Positions 44,544 through 53,414 of a DNA stretch of 64,000 nt are shown here, one piece after another (the stretch's first letter is position 1; each line of letters begins with the position of its first letter). Source of the stretch: Algicella marina (GTDB lineage Bacteria > Pseudomonadota > Alphaproteobacteria > Rhodobacterales > Rhodobacteraceae); the NCBI RefSeq assembly GCF_009931615.1, contig NZ_CP046620.1, forward strand, positions 1,503,501 to 1,567,500. The letters are read 5' to 3'. The notes under the pieces are model-generated. The model was given only the letters and a program-made list of their open reading frames with translations. It was not told where the DNA came from and searched no databases. The translations under genes and the position numbers were made by a program.

Positions 44544-45277
44544 GCGGCCAGACGGGTGACGAAATAGGCGTAACCGTAGGTGTCGCCATGACGCTCGAAC
44601 AGCTTGGCCTCTTCCTCGGCGCCGTCGATAACCCTGCGCATGACATCGTCGGCGCCGGGTCGCAGGGACTCCGCACGGGTGCCGAGCGGGCCGAGATAGG
44701 CCTGCCAGTCTTCCGGCGGCATGAGGAAGTCGGCGACCAGTTCGAAACCTGCTTCGGCGATACGGGTCTCGACACCCGGCATTGTCGTCATTGCCGGGTA
44801 TTCCATCCAGAACAACCGCGCCTCCTCCGGCGGGCGATTGGCGAGCCAGACCGCCTCCGAGAAGATCACGTGGCCGCCGGGGCGCAGCAGCGGCGCCCAT
44901 TGACGCAGGCCTTCGGTTACGCCGAGAAAGTAGAGCGCGCCCTCACAGATGATAAGGTCGAGCGAGGCCGGTGGCAGGCCGGGTGCGGCCATGTTCGCCT
45001 GTCGGGTTTCGAGGCGAGCGGCCAGCCCGGCGGCATGGGCGCGGGCCTCCAACGTATCGAGGTAGGGCTGATGGTGGTCAATGGCGACAACCTCCGCCTC
45101 CGGGAAGGCCTGGAGAGACAGGAGAGCGGCGGCGCCGGGGCCGCAGCCCATGTCGGCGATGGTGATCTGGCCCGACAGGCCGGTGGCTGTCATGGCCTTG
45201 AGGGTACTGCGATCAGAGCCGGGGGCTTCGCGCAGCAGGCCCTTGTGCAGGGTCATGAACGCATTGCTCTCGCTCAT
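44540..45277 (-). CDS. Class I SAM-dependent methyltransferase
   Basis: The 245-residue methyltransferase has motif I TIADMGCGPGAAALLSLQAF (GxGxG type), motif II acidic residue in VVAIDHHQPYL, and motif IV LIICEGALYFLGVTEGLRQW. The C-terminal part ends YGYAYFVTRL. The substrate is not recognisable. ATG and stop codons overlap the neighbours by 4 bp on each side (cimA upstream, phytoene-synthase-like gene downstream), so it is tightly co-translated with isoleucine-pathway cimA. The reason for that linkage is unknown. Confidence 0.85.
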   Translation of the reverse strand: MSESNAFMTLHKGLLREAPGSDRSTLKAMTATGLSGQITIADMGCGPGAAALLSLQAFPEAEVVAIDHHQPYLDTLEARAHAAGLAARLETRQANMAAPGLPPASLDLIICEGALYFLGVTEGLRQWAPLLRPGGHVIFSEAVWLANRPPEEARLFWMEYPAMTTMPGVETRIAEAGFELVADFLMPPEDWQAYLGPLGTRAESLRPGADDVMRRVIDGAEEEAKLFERHGDTYGYAYFVTRLAA

Positions 45278-46896
45278 GCCGGCTGTGCCCCATCGCGAAG
45301 CAGCTTCCAGTTGAAGGCGTCGAGCAGCGCCTGGAAACTGGCGTCGACAATATTTGCCGAGACGCCAACCGTCGACCAGAGATTGCCGTCACGATCCTGG
45401 CTGTCGATCAGCACGCGCGTCACCGCTTCGGTGCCGCCGTTGGTGATGCGAACCTTGAAGTCGACGAGGTCGATGTCTTCGATGAAGCTCTGGTACGGGC
45501 CGAGATCCTTGGCAAGGGCGCGGGAGAGTGCGTTGACCGGGCCCTGATCGTTGCCTTCCGTATCCATGCTTTCGGAGACGGACATGAAGGTTTCGGTGCC
45601 GATCTTCACCTTCACCATCGCCTCTGACACGGTGATCATCTCGCCGCGAGCGTTCTGGCGGCGCTCTACCGTCACCTTGTAGCGTTCGACGTCGAAGAGC
45701 CGGGGAAGCTGGCCGAGCAGGCGGCGGGCGACAAGCTCGAAACTGGCGGAGGCGCTGTCATAGGCGTAGCCGCGATCTTCCAGCGTCTTGATCTCATCGA
45801 GAATCCGGCCAAGCCGTGGATCACCCTTCTCCACCTTCAACCCGGCATCGGCGAGGCGTTCGCGCAGGTTGGATTGGCCAGCCTGATTGGACATCGGCAC
45901 GAACCGTTTGTTGCCGACGGCATCGGGGGCAATGTGCTCGTAGGTGGCCGGATCCTTGAGGATGGCGGAGGCGTGCAGCCCGGCCTTGTGGGTGAAGGCG
46001 GAGGCGCCGACATAGGGGGCGGCGGCATTGGGCACCCGGTTGAGGATGTCGTCAAGCATCCGCGAAGTCTGGGTGAGATGGCGAAGTGCCTCCTCGTCCA
46101 CGCCGATTTCGAACTGGCTGGCGAAGGGCTCCTTCAGCATCAGCGTCGGGATCAGGCTGACGAGATTGGCGTTGCCGCAGCGCTCTCCAAGGCCGTTCAG
46201 CGTACCCTGGATCTGGCGCGCCCCTGCGGCAACGGCGACCAGCGAATTGGCGACGGCGTTGCCGGTGTCGTCATGCGTGTGGATGGCGAGATGGTCGCCG
46301 GGGATGCCGGCCTCGATCGCCGCCTTCACACCGGCCCGGACATCATGTGGCAGGGCGCCGCCATTGGTATCACAGAGCACGACCCAGCGGGCACCGGCAT
46401 CATACGCTGCCTTCGCGGCCTGAAGGGCATAGGCGCGGTTGGCCCGCAAACCGTCGAAGAAATGCTCGCAATCAAACAGTGCCTCGCGCCCCTGTGCCCG
46501 GACATGGGCGATGGAGGCGGTGATGTTCTCGAGATTCTCCTCCAGCGTGATGCCGAGCGCCTTGGTCACGTGGTAGTCATGTGTCTTGCCGACAAGGCAG
46601 ACGGCGGGTGTGCCGGCGTTGACGACTTCGGCCAGCACCTCATCGTTTGCAGCGGAGCGCCCGGCGCGTTTGGTCATCCCGAAGGCGGTGAAAGTTGCAC
46701 GTGTCTTCGGGGCGGCGCGGAAGAAATCGCTGTCGGTCGGGTTGGCACCGGGCCAGCCGCCCTCGATGTAGTCAACGCCCAGAGCGTCGAGCGCAGCGGC
46801 AATGCGCTGCTTGTCGGCGAGGCTGAAATCAACGCCCTGGGTCTGCTGGCCATCGCGCAGGGTTGTGTCGAACAGGTAAAGGCGTTCGCGGGTCAT
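45274..46896 (-). CDS. cimA: (R)-citramalate synthase
   Basis: CimA condenses acetyl-CoA with pyruvate to give citramalate, which feeds 2-oxobutyrate for isoleucine without threonine deaminase. The 540-residue protein has the isopropylmalate-synthase TIM barrel with LYLFDTTLRDGQQTQGVDFS (metal-binding aspartate and arginine). Metal histidines are in LAIHTHDDTGNAVANS, and GTLNGLGERCGNANL is also present. A C-terminal LeuA-dimer regulatory domain, normally the isoleucine sensor, follows. DTTLRDGQQTQGVDFS and the length separate it from LeuA. The ATG 46896 follows GGGAGGCCAGG. It lies 70 bp downstream of cysS. Confidence 0.94.
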   Translation of the reverse strand: MTRERLYLFDTTLRDGQQTQGVDFSLADKQRIAAALDALGVDYIEGGWPGANPTDSDFFRAAPKTRATFTAFGMTKRAGRSAANDEVLAEVVNAGTPAVCLVGKTHDYHVTKALGITLEENLENITASIAHVRAQGREALFDCEHFFDGLRANRAYALQAAKAAYDAGARWVVLCDTNGGALPHDVRAGVKAAIEAGIPGDHLAIHTHDDTGNAVANSLVAVAAGARQIQGTLNGLGERCGNANLVSLIPTLMLKEPFASQFEIGVDEEALRHLTQTSRMLDDILNRVPNAAAPYVGASAFTHKAGLHASAILKDPATYEHIAPDAVGNKRFVPMSNQAGQSNLRERLADAGLKVEKGDPRLGRILDEIKTLEDRGYAYDSASASFELVARRLLGQLPRLFDVERYKVTVERRQNARGEMITVSEAMVKVKIGTETFMSVSESMDTEGNDQGPVNALSRALAKDLGPYQSFIEDIDLVDFKVRITNGGTEAVTRVLIDSQDRDGNLWSTVGVSANIVDASFQALLDAFNWKLLRDGAQPA

Positions 46897-46966
46897 CCTG
46901 GCCTCCCGGTGGTCGGCGCGGGGCGGCGTCGGGATTGGATATTTGGGGAAAGATGATGGGAGGCGG

Positions 46967-48433
46967 TCATTGGAGAGCATCCAATTTTGACTGGTCGAAG
47001 TCGGGACCTTCGATAAGCTCTATATTGCTTTTGCTCATTCGGACTTCGACACCTGCAGCTATGAGACCGGCCTTCAACGCATCAACTTTTGAAAAGTCTT
47101 TGGTTTCCATAGCTAGACGGCGCTCATAAGCCAAACTCAGTTCAAAACGCTCGAGAGTCGCATCGGGCTTCTTTTCACGTTTTTTGCGTGCAAGCTCTGG
47201 CAGATCAAAACCGAGGAGTTGGGCCGTCGCGATGAACTTTCGGTCCGCTGCATTTTGAGCGGCTTCGTCAAGTTGTGAGTAATCAGTGCTGTTGTCGATG
47301 TAGCGAGCTTGAGCTCTCAACCTCGTCAGCGCCAAGGATGTGTTGAGGTCGTCCGAAAGGGCGGTGACCACATCGGCTTCGACGGCATCAAACGGACCTT
47401 CAAGTGCATCAAGTCGCATCGAAAGAGTGCGAACCCAATTCTCAATTTCCGATGCGGCTTCGCGCGCCTTCGCTTCCGTCCAGTCCATCGGCTTCGAATA
47501 ATGCGTCATCAGGAAGACGAAGCGGATCACTTCGCCAGGGACGCCCTTTTCCAGCAGATCGCGGACGGTGAAGAAGTTGCCGAGGGATTTCGACATTTTC
47601 CTGCCCTCGACCTGCAGCATCTCGTTGTGCATCCAGATTTTGGCAAAGCTGTCCTCGCCGCAGAGGCACTTGCTCTGCGCAATCTCGTTCTCGTGGTGCG
47701 GGAACTGGAGGTCGATGCCGCCGCCATGGATGTCGAATGTCTCGCCGAGCAGCGCTTTCGACATGGCGGAGCATTCGATGTGCCAGCCGGGGCGGCCGCG
47801 GCCCCAGGGGCTGGGCCAGCCCGGGGTCTCACTGTCCGATGGTTTCCAGAGGACGAAATCCATCGGATTTTTCTTGTACGGGGCCACCTCGACGCGGGCA
47901 CCGGCGATCATGTCGTCCGTCGATCGTCCCGAAAGCTGGCCGTAATGCGGGTAGGCGTCGACATTGAAGAGGACATGGCCTTCGGCTGCGTAGGCTGCGC
48001 CCTTTGCAATCAGCGCCTCAATCATCGCCACCATGTCGCCGATATGGGCGGTGGCGCGCGGCTCATGCGTCGGGCGCAGGGCGCCGAGGGCATCCATGTC
48101 GGCGTGATACCAGCCGATGGTTTCTTCGGTGCGCTCCTTCACCAGATCTTCGAGGGATCGCGGATCGCCAGCGGCCTTTCGTGCCTGCGCCGTGGCGTTG
48201 ATCTTGTCGTCCACATCTGTAAAATTTCGAACGTAAGTGACGGATTTTTCGCCATAAACATGGTTTAGAAGGCGGAAGAGAACGTCGAACATGATCACGG
48301 GTCGGGCGTTGCCGAGGTGGGCGCGATCATAGACCGTCGGGCCGCAGAGATACATCGATACCCGGCCCGGCACGATCGGCCGGAGCTGTTCCTTGCGGCG
48401 CGAGGCGGTGTTGTGGAGCTGGATCTCGGTCAT
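46967..48433 (-). CDS. cysS: Cysteinyl-tRNA synthetase
   Basis: The 488-residue class I synthetase has [19 protein letters not shown] (zinc cysteine and HIGH-equivalent HLGN), [11 protein letters not shown] (zinc site), [12 protein letters not shown], and the KMSKS-loop [10 protein letters not shown]. It charges tRNA-Cys. The ATG 48433 (MTEIQLHNT) is the usual start and has GGAA before it; ATG 48445 is an alternative. The base composition is uneven: by hand count, 47041-47340 is about 51% GC and 48181-48300 about 48%, while 47761-47820 is 77%. This could reflect recombination. Confidence 0.95.
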   Translation of the reverse strand: MTEIQLHNTASRRKEQLRPIVPGRVSMYLCGPTVYDRAHLGNARPVIMFDVLFRLLNHVYGEKSVTYVRNFTDVDDKINATAQARKAAGDPRSLEDLVKERTEETIGWYHADMDALGALRPTHEPRATAHIGDMVAMIEALIAKGAAYAAEGHVLFNVDAYPHYGQLSGRSTDDMIAGARVEVAPYKKNPMDFVLWKPSDSETPGWPSPWGRGRPGWHIECSAMSKALLGETFDIHGGGIDLQFPHHENEIAQSKCLCGEDSFAKIWMHNEMLQVEGRKMSKSLGNFFTVRDLLEKGVPGEVIRFVFLMTHYSKPMDWTEAKAREAASEIENWVRTLSMRLDALEGPFDAVEADVVTALSDDLNTSLALTRLRAQARYIDNSTDYSQLDEAAQNAADRKFIATAQLLGFDLPELARKKREKKPDATLERFELSLAYERRLAMETKDFSKVDALKAGLIAAGVEVRMSKSNIELIEGPDFDQSKLDALQ

Positions 48434-48638
48434 GGCGTGTTCCATCGGGTGCAGGGGTCCCGCGGGTGGCCTATCATTTCGATCTGGGATTGGAAACAGG
48501 AAGCGGCCCGCGGACGATATGTCAGCAGATAATGCAAATCTCGCAGATGCGGGCGGTTCGTTTCATGCAGACTTTATGATGGCTGGCATCACAAAAAGCA
48601 AGTTGTCTCTGCCCCCTCGGGCGGGCAAGCTTCGGCGC

Positions 48639-48968
48639 ATGAGCCCGGAGGAGATCGAAGCGCACTGCATGGCCCTGCCCGGCACCACCCGCGTGGTGCA
48701 GTGGGGCGGTTCGCATGTCTACAAGGTCGGCGGCAAGGTCTTCGCGATCTATGCCGGGCGGCGCGACGGGGTGACGGTGAAATGTGCCGACGCGGAGACG
48801 GCGGAGTTCCTGATCGAGATCGGTGCCGCGGTTCGGGCACCGCACCTGCCGCGCGGCGGCTGGATCTCCGTTACGGCGGATGCGGAGGCGCTGGATGAGC
48901 GGCTGCAGGTTTCCTACGAGACCGTGCGCGCGGGCTTGCCGAAGGCGGCAAGAGAGGCGCTGGAATGA
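48639..48968 (+). CDS. MmcQ/YjbR family protein
   Basis: The 109-residue protein has the YjbR (CyaY-like fold) pattern MSPEEIEAHCMALPGTTRVV, VYKVGGKVFAIYAGRRDGVT, VKCADAETAEFLI and RGGWISV. The family binds DNA-like ligands in some members, and its physiological role is unknown. The start is set at 48639 because the family begins at this methionine; longer frames reach upstream ATGs (48520, 48577) without conserved sequence or a good ribosome site. Its TGA overlaps the aminotransferase ATG (ATGA). Confidence 0.85.
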   Translation: MSPEEIEAHCMALPGTTRVVQWGGSHVYKVGGKVFAIYAGRRDGVTVKCADAETAEFLIEIGAAVRAPHLPRGGWISVTADAEALDERLQVSYETVRAGLPKAAREALE

Positions 48969-50134
48969 GAGCGTCCCGGCGGATCGCGACCCTGAACGCC
49001 GGGGGGTCGGATGGCTGGGGCATATTCCTGCGGGCGCGGGAGATGGAACGGCAAGGGCGAGCGGTGCTGGACCTGACAATCGGGGATCATGACAGGGTGA
49101 CGCCGCGTGTGCTGCTGGACGAAATGCACCGCAGCGCCGTGGACGGACATACCGGATACGCGAGCGTGCCGGGGACGCCGGCCTTGCGGTCGGCGATTGC
49201 CGCGCGGGTCGCGGCGCGCACAGGTGTGGCCACCGGCAGCGATAACGTGCTGGTGACGGCTGGCGGTCAGGCGGCGCTGTTCGCATCGTTCATGGGGGTG
49301 CTGGACCCAGGTGATACGGCACTGTTCATCGATCCGTATTATGCGACCTATCCCGGTACCATCCGGGCGGCCTCCGGTGTGCCGCATGCTGTGGCCGCCC
49401 GTCCCTCCGCCGGGTTCCAGCCGCAGGTGCGCGACCTGGAGACTGCGCCGGACGCGCGGGCGCTGCTGATCAACACACCCAACAATCCAACCGGTGTCGT
49501 TTACGCGGAAGCGACGATGCGCGGACTGGCGGAATTTGCCGAAGGGCGGGACATGTGGCTGATCGCCGACGAGGTCTATGACGGGCAGGTCTGGACGGGG
49601 GCGCATCTGTCGATGCGGTCAGTGGCCCCGGAGCGGACGTTGCTGATCGGCTCCCTCTCCAAGAGCCACGTGATGACGGGCAGTCGCCTTGGCTGGGTCG
49701 CCGGACCGGCGGAGATGATCGGCTATCTCGCCGATCTCGCGGTGAACACAACCTACGGTGTGCCGGGCTTCATTCAGGACGCGGCCCAGCTGGCTGTGAC
49801 CGGCGGCGCGGAGATTGAGGCCGAGCTCGTGCAGACATATCGCCGACGCCGCGAGGCCTGCCTGCGCACGCTGGCCGGGCATGGCAGCATCGGCGTGGTG
49901 CCGTCCGCCGGGGCGATGTACCTGATGCTGGATGTCCGTGCCACGGGCCTCTCCGGCGAGGCGTTCGCGCTGCGTCTGCTGGACGAACGCGGGATTGCGG
50001 TGATGCCGGGAGAAAGTTTCGGGCAGGCGGCTGCCGGGCATCTGCGGGTGGCGCTGACGAGGCCCGAGGCCGCGTTGAACGCCGCAATGGCACAAATTGC
50101 CGAATTTGCAGAGGAGTTGAGAGATGCCGCATGA
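48965..50134 (+). CDS. Class I/II PLP-dependent aminotransferase
   Basis: The 389-residue fold-type I aminotransferase has NTPNNPTGVVYAEATMRGLA (residues 165-180), LIADEVYDGQVW (aspartate contacting the PLP ring nitrogen), and the PLP lysine in GSLSKSHVMTGSRLGW with the phosphate-binding arginine. It resembles the aspartate/aromatic subgroup I-gamma, but the amino donor cannot be assigned. It overlaps the YjbR gene by 4 bp and the PEP-mutase-fold gene by 11 bp, so the three form one transcript. Confidence 0.88.
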   Translation: MRASRRIATLNAGGSDGWGIFLRAREMERQGRAVLDLTIGDHDRVTPRVLLDEMHRSAVDGHTGYASVPGTPALRSAIAARVAARTGVATGSDNVLVTAGGQAALFASFMGVLDPGDTALFIDPYYATYPGTIRAASGVPHAVAARPSAGFQPQVRDLETAPDARALLINTPNNPTGVVYAEATMRGLAEFAEGRDMWLIADEVYDGQVWTGAHLSMRSVAPERTLLIGSLSKSHVMTGSRLGWVAGPAEMIGYLADLAVNTTYGVPGFIQDAAQLAVTGGAEIEAELVQTYRRRREACLRTLAGHGSIGVVPSAGAMYLMLDVRATGLSGEAFALRLLDERGIAVMPGESFGQAAAGHLRVALTRPEAALNAAMAQIAEFAEELRDAA

Positions 50135-50951
50135 TCCGGGGCCCGCATTCCGGGCACTTCACAGGCCGGGCGATCCCTTCATCCTCGCCAATGCATGGGA
50201 CATTGGCTCGGCGCGAATGCTGGCTGCATTGGGGGCGGAAGCGCTGGCGACATCCTCTGCGGCGCATGCGTTCACGGTCGGGCGGCCGGACATGGGCATC
50301 GTGACCCGCGACGAAGCGCTGGCCCATGCGCAGGAAATGGTGGTGGCAACGCCTCTGCCCGTCTCCGGCGATTTCGAGAACGGGTTTGGCGATGCACCCG
50401 ACACGGTGGCGGAAACCGTGCGGCTGGCGAGTGAGGCAGGGCTTGCGGGGTGTTCGATCGAGGACACGGCGCTGCCCGGCATCGACGTCTATGACACCGA
50501 TTTCGCCATCGAGCGCATCCGGGCGGCGGCTGCGGCGGCGCGGGCGCTGCCGCGCGATTTCGTGCTGGTGGCGCGGGCCGATGGCGTGATGAACGGGCAA
50601 TACGATGTCGAAGAAGCGCTGCGCCGGGTAACCGGGTATGCCAAAGCCGGGGCAGATTGCATTTATGTGCCGATCCCGCCCGGCATGGCCGACATCGCCC
50701 GGATTTGCAAAGCAGTCCCCTGTCCGGTCAATGCGCTGGCGGCGGGGTCGTTTACGAAGGTATCGCGGGCAAAGTTCGCAGCCGCAGGTGTGGCACGGAT
50801 ATCGCTGGGTTCCGCGTTGGCTCGGGCAACGCATGCGCTGATCCGTGACCTGGGCCGGGAGATGTTCGAGAACGGGGATTTCAGCGGGCTGGGTGGCGCC
50901 TCCGGCAGCGAGATCGATGCGCTGTTGCTGAAAGGGGCGCAGCCGGAATAG
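50124..50951 (+). CDS. Isocitrate lyase/PEP mutase superfamily protein
   Basis: The 275-residue TIM-barrel protein has the superfamily's metal site (GDFENGFGDAPDTVAETVRL and AGCSIEDTALPG), ARADGV, and GADCIYVPIPPGMADI. The KKCGH motif of isocitrate and methylisocitrate lyases and the EDKxxxxxNS motif of PEP mutase are both absent. It therefore belongs to the uncharacterised group that includes oxaloacetate decarboxylase-like enzymes. It is co-transcribed with an aminotransferase. A terminator overlaps its last codons and serves as the end of the operon. Confidence 0.85.
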   Translation: MPHDPGPAFRALHRPGDPFILANAWDIGSARMLAALGAEALATSSAAHAFTVGRPDMGIVTRDEALAHAQEMVVATPLPVSGDFENGFGDAPDTVAETVRLASEAGLAGCSIEDTALPGIDVYDTDFAIERIRAAAAAARALPRDFVLVARADGVMNGQYDVEEALRRVTGYAKAGADCIYVPIPPGMADIARICKAVPCPVNALAAGSFTKVSRAKFAAAGVARISLGSALARATHALIRDLGREMFENGDFSGLGGASGSEIDALLLKGAQPE

Positions 50952-50968
50952 CTGCGCCCCCTTTTTGT
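50931..50968 (+). terminator. Rho-independent terminator overlapping the stop codon
   Basis: The stem AAAGGGGCGCAGC/GCTGCGCCCCCTTT (one bulged C) encloses CGGAATA, ends the 50124-50951 gene inside its loop, and runs into TTTTTG. Its minus-strand copy may also stop the convergent outer-membrane gene. Confidence 0.85.
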
Positions 50969-51004
50969 TTGCGGTTGGCCCCTTCCGGGACCGGAACCGC
51001 GCGA

Positions 51005-51607
51005 TCAGAACTTGTACGCGACCTTGGCACCGACCGTGTGGGCCGTTGCGTCGATACCGGAATCATCGATGTCGTTGAAGTCGTGGTAGAGATACTCGAC
51101 ACCGGCCACGATGTTGTCGGAGACGAGGTAATCCACACCGGCACCCACGACGTAACCGTAGTCGGACAGGTCACCGCCCGCGGCATTGACATTGGCATAG
51201 GCGCCACCGGCTGTACCGTAGAGAAGCGCGCGACCAACTTCGACACCACCTTTGAGTTTCAGGCGTGCAAGCTGGTCGATTTCGCCGCCGCCATCGATCG
51301 AGAGATCGGCGATGTTCAGATCGAGTTCAGACCCGACAACGAAACGACCGAAGTCGTAGTTGTATCCGGCGAGGACACCACCGAAGGCGCCATCGAAGTC
51401 CGCGTCGGCGCCGTCATCGGCCGTACCGAAGCCGTAGCCGGCCTGCGCACCAGCATAGAAGCCTGTCCAGTCCACGCCGACCGGGGCGACAGCCACGGGT
51501 GCAGGAGCAACAACGGGGTCTGCCGGTGCTTCGTAGACCGGGTTACCGGCCAGCAGCGGCGTTGCCAGCATAGTTGTCGTCAGGGTCGTTACGATCAGTT
51601 TATTCAT
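51005..51607 (-). CDS. Outer-membrane beta-barrel protein
   Basis: The 200-residue protein has a signal peptide (MNKLIVTTLTTTMLATPLLA) and a proline- and valine-rich linker (VVAPAPVAVAPVGVDWTGFY). The eight-stranded barrel is of the Omp25/OmpA-like (porin family) type, with alternating hydrophobic residues, GFYAGAQAGYGFG as first strand, and the terminal VGAKVAYKF, whose last phenylalanine is the BAM signal. It probably stabilises the outer membrane. The ATG 51607 is chosen because it begins the signal peptide; a longer frame from 51643 would add twelve charged residues. Pore function is not shown. Confidence 0.88.
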   Translation of the reverse strand: MNKLIVTTLTTTMLATPLLAGNPVYEAPADPVVAPAPVAVAPVGVDWTGFYAGAQAGYGFGTADDGADADFDGAFGGVLAGYNYDFGRFVVGSELDLNIADLSIDGGGEIDQLARLKLKGGVEVGRALLYGTAGGAYANVNAAGGDLSDYGYVVGAGVDYLVSDNIVAGVEYLYHDFNDIDDSGIDATAHTVGAKVAYKF

Positions 51608-51849
51608 GACTATAGTCCTTTCCTGCCTGTGCCTCATAAGCACAATTGTGGCGCAGCCCGCCCCCTTCTGTTCGGGGTCTTAGCGTGCCTGCCATGTGGG
51701 TAAGACGTGTCAGCGGCGGTTCCGTTCCCTCACGAGACGGTGATCAGGGCCGGTTTTGGCAAATTGTGATTGCACTGAAATTTTGCTTCGAATGCGTGAT
51801 CATTCACGTCTTGATCTCCGCCGTTCGCGTCGTTATGTGGGGGGACGCT

Positions 51850-51923
51850 TGGGGAATAGGTTAACGGTAGACCCGCAGACTCTGACTCTGTTAGTCCTGG
51901 TTCGAATCCAGGTTCCCCAGCCA
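51850..51923 (+). tRNA. tRNA-Gln (anticodon CTG)
   Basis: The acceptor TGGGGAA/TTCCCCA, D-arm GGTTAACGGTAGACC, anticodon stem GCAGA/TCTGT around loop CTCTGAC (anticodon CTG at 51882-51884), T-arm CCTGGTTCGAATCCAGG and an encoded CCA are present. The 5' U1-A72 pair is typical of tRNA-Gln. Confidence 0.95.
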
Positions 51924-52172
51924 AACCTCTCCCAAGTGTATTTTTGACGGCAGCTCAGTGCAGTTGCTGCCCGGTCACGGCAGCGAGCCCGTGTCTTTAG
52001 CCGCTGGCACTTCCGGCTGTGTCGGCAGGCAGATCACAGAATTGTGGTCGAACCGGCGGCCGACGGCAGCCGGTTTTCTTGGGCTTCGATCCCAGATGAA
52101 CTAGAGTGCTGCACAATCAGCGAATGTTCCACAGACCAGCGGGAGCTGGTGCGACAGATGGGAGAAGACCTC

Positions 52173-52661
52173 ATGAAGACTGTCCTGTTCAATCGCCGAA
52201 ACATGCTGGTGGCGGGCGGTGCCCTGCTGGGGGCCGGGCTTTCCGGCGGGATGCGGGGCGCGGCGGCGCAGAGTGTGACACCGACGCAATCCATGCGTGG
52301 CGGTGCCAACAATTACCTGCCCGGAGCACCGGTCGTCGAGCGGATCGGCGGTGGAGGTTTCTGGATGACGGGAACGGTTCGCCGCGCAGGCGATGGCGCG
52401 CCGTTGGCCGGCCAGCGCATCCAGATCTGGGCGCATACCACAGAAGGGCATGAGCGTGACCCCCACAGCCATGGTGCGACGCTGACGGATGCCAACGGTG
52501 TGTTCAGGCTGGAAATGCCGCAAATTGTGCCGGCTTTCGGTCAGCCACATGGGCACCTGGCCTATGATAGTGGCGAGTTCGCGACCGTGTTTCTTCGGCC
52601 CGTGATGGGCAGTGCGCGTGACACCAGCCTGGAAGCGCATTTCGTGCTGCAACCGGCCTGA
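52173..52661 (+). CDS. Tat-exported intradiol-dioxygenase-fold protein
   Basis: The 162-residue protein has a twin-arginine signal (FNRRNMLVAGGALLGAGLSG; cleavage near AAAQS) and an Ig-like domain of the intradiol ring-cleavage dioxygenase type. Segments are FWMTGTVRRAGDGAPLAGQR, IQIWAHTTEG, TDANGVFRLEMPQIVPAFGQ and PHGHLAYD, where HxH corresponds to the iron-ligand histidines. The two tyrosine ligands of true catechol dioxygenases are not obvious. It could be a periplasmic iron enzyme of new specificity. The ATG 52173 is chosen with GGGAG just upstream. The next gene, 5 bp away, codes for a haem membrane protein. Confidence 0.7.
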   Translation: MKTVLFNRRNMLVAGGALLGAGLSGGMRGAAAQSVTPTQSMRGGANNYLPGAPVVERIGGGGFWMTGTVRRAGDGAPLAGQRIQIWAHTTEGHERDPHSHGATLTDANGVFRLEMPQIVPAFGQPHGHLAYDSGEFATVFLRPVMGSARDTSLEAHFVLQPA

Positions 52662-52666
52662 CCAGG

Positions 52667-53302
52667 TTGCTGTCGCAAGTGTTCGCAAGGACGCGGCCTT
52701 TCCTGATCTGGGCGGCGCTGCTGCTTGCCGTTGTCGTGCCGATACTGCTGGCTGCGTCGAGCCCGTTGCTCGCGTGGCGGCAGCCCGTCTACGTGACCGG
52801 CGGATTTGCGGGCGTTGCGGCATTGGTGCTGTTGCTTGTCCAGCCGCTGTTGGCTGCAGGCGTCCTGCCGGGACTGCCGCCTTTGCGGGGCCGGGTTTTG
52901 CATCGCAGGATCGGCGCCGTTCTGGTTCTGGCCGTGGTGGTTCATGTGGGCGGCCTGTGGATCACCAGCCCGCCGGACGTTGTCGATGCGCTGACATTCA
53001 CGTCGCCGACGCCGTTCTCCGCTTGGGGCGTTGTTGCGATGTGGGCAGTCTTTGCGACGGCAGGCCTGGCGATGGTCCGCAGGCGGCTGCGGCCGGCTTT
53101 GTGGCGCCTTCTTCACATGGCGCTGGCAACCGCGATCGTCGTGGGCAGCATTGTCCACGCCCTGCTGATTCAGGGGACGATGGAAATATATTCGAAGGTG
53201 GGACTGTGCCTGCTGCTGGCAGTGGTGACGATCAGGATCGTGGGCGGGGTCTGGCGGCGAAACCTGCGTTCAGGACCCAGAAACGCGCCGTCCGGAAATT
53301 GA
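52667..53302 (+). CDS. Ferric-reductase-like haem transmembrane protein
   Basis: The 211-residue protein has about six hydrophobic segments. Histidines are placed as in ferric-reductase/YedZ-type b-haem proteins: VLHRRIGAVLVLAVVVHVGG and LWRLLHMALATAIVVGSIVH. It has no flavin or NADH domain, so it is the membrane haem part alone. The start is TTG 52667 (AGG just before) or GTG 52679. The 5-bp gap to the Tat-exported dioxygenase-fold protein implies one unit, in which the membrane haem would feed electrons to the exported partner. That is inference. Confidence 0.75.
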   Translation: MLSQVFARTRPFLIWAALLLAVVVPILLAASSPLLAWRQPVYVTGGFAGVAALVLLLVQPLLAAGVLPGLPPLRGRVLHRRIGAVLVLAVVVHVGGLWITSPPDVVDALTFTSPTPFSAWGVVAMWAVFATAGLAMVRRRLRPALWRLLHMALATAIVVGSIVHALLIQGTMEIYSKVGLCLLLAVVTIRIVGGVWRRNLRSGPRNAPSGN

Positions 53303-53414
53303 CACAGACCCATTCTCCGCAGCCGGAGTTGCACTGGCATCCTGATCGTCCTGCTTCGGTAGCCGCCCGATGTCTAGCGCATGCAAGACCGGACAGTTGC
53401 GCTGGTGCCGAACC

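Noticed and set aside
48965-50951. Aminotransferase plus PEP-mutase-fold gene as a phosphonate (aminoethylphosphonate) pathway
   Set aside because: The PEP-mutase motif EDKxxxxxNS is missing and no phosphonopyruvate decarboxylase is present.
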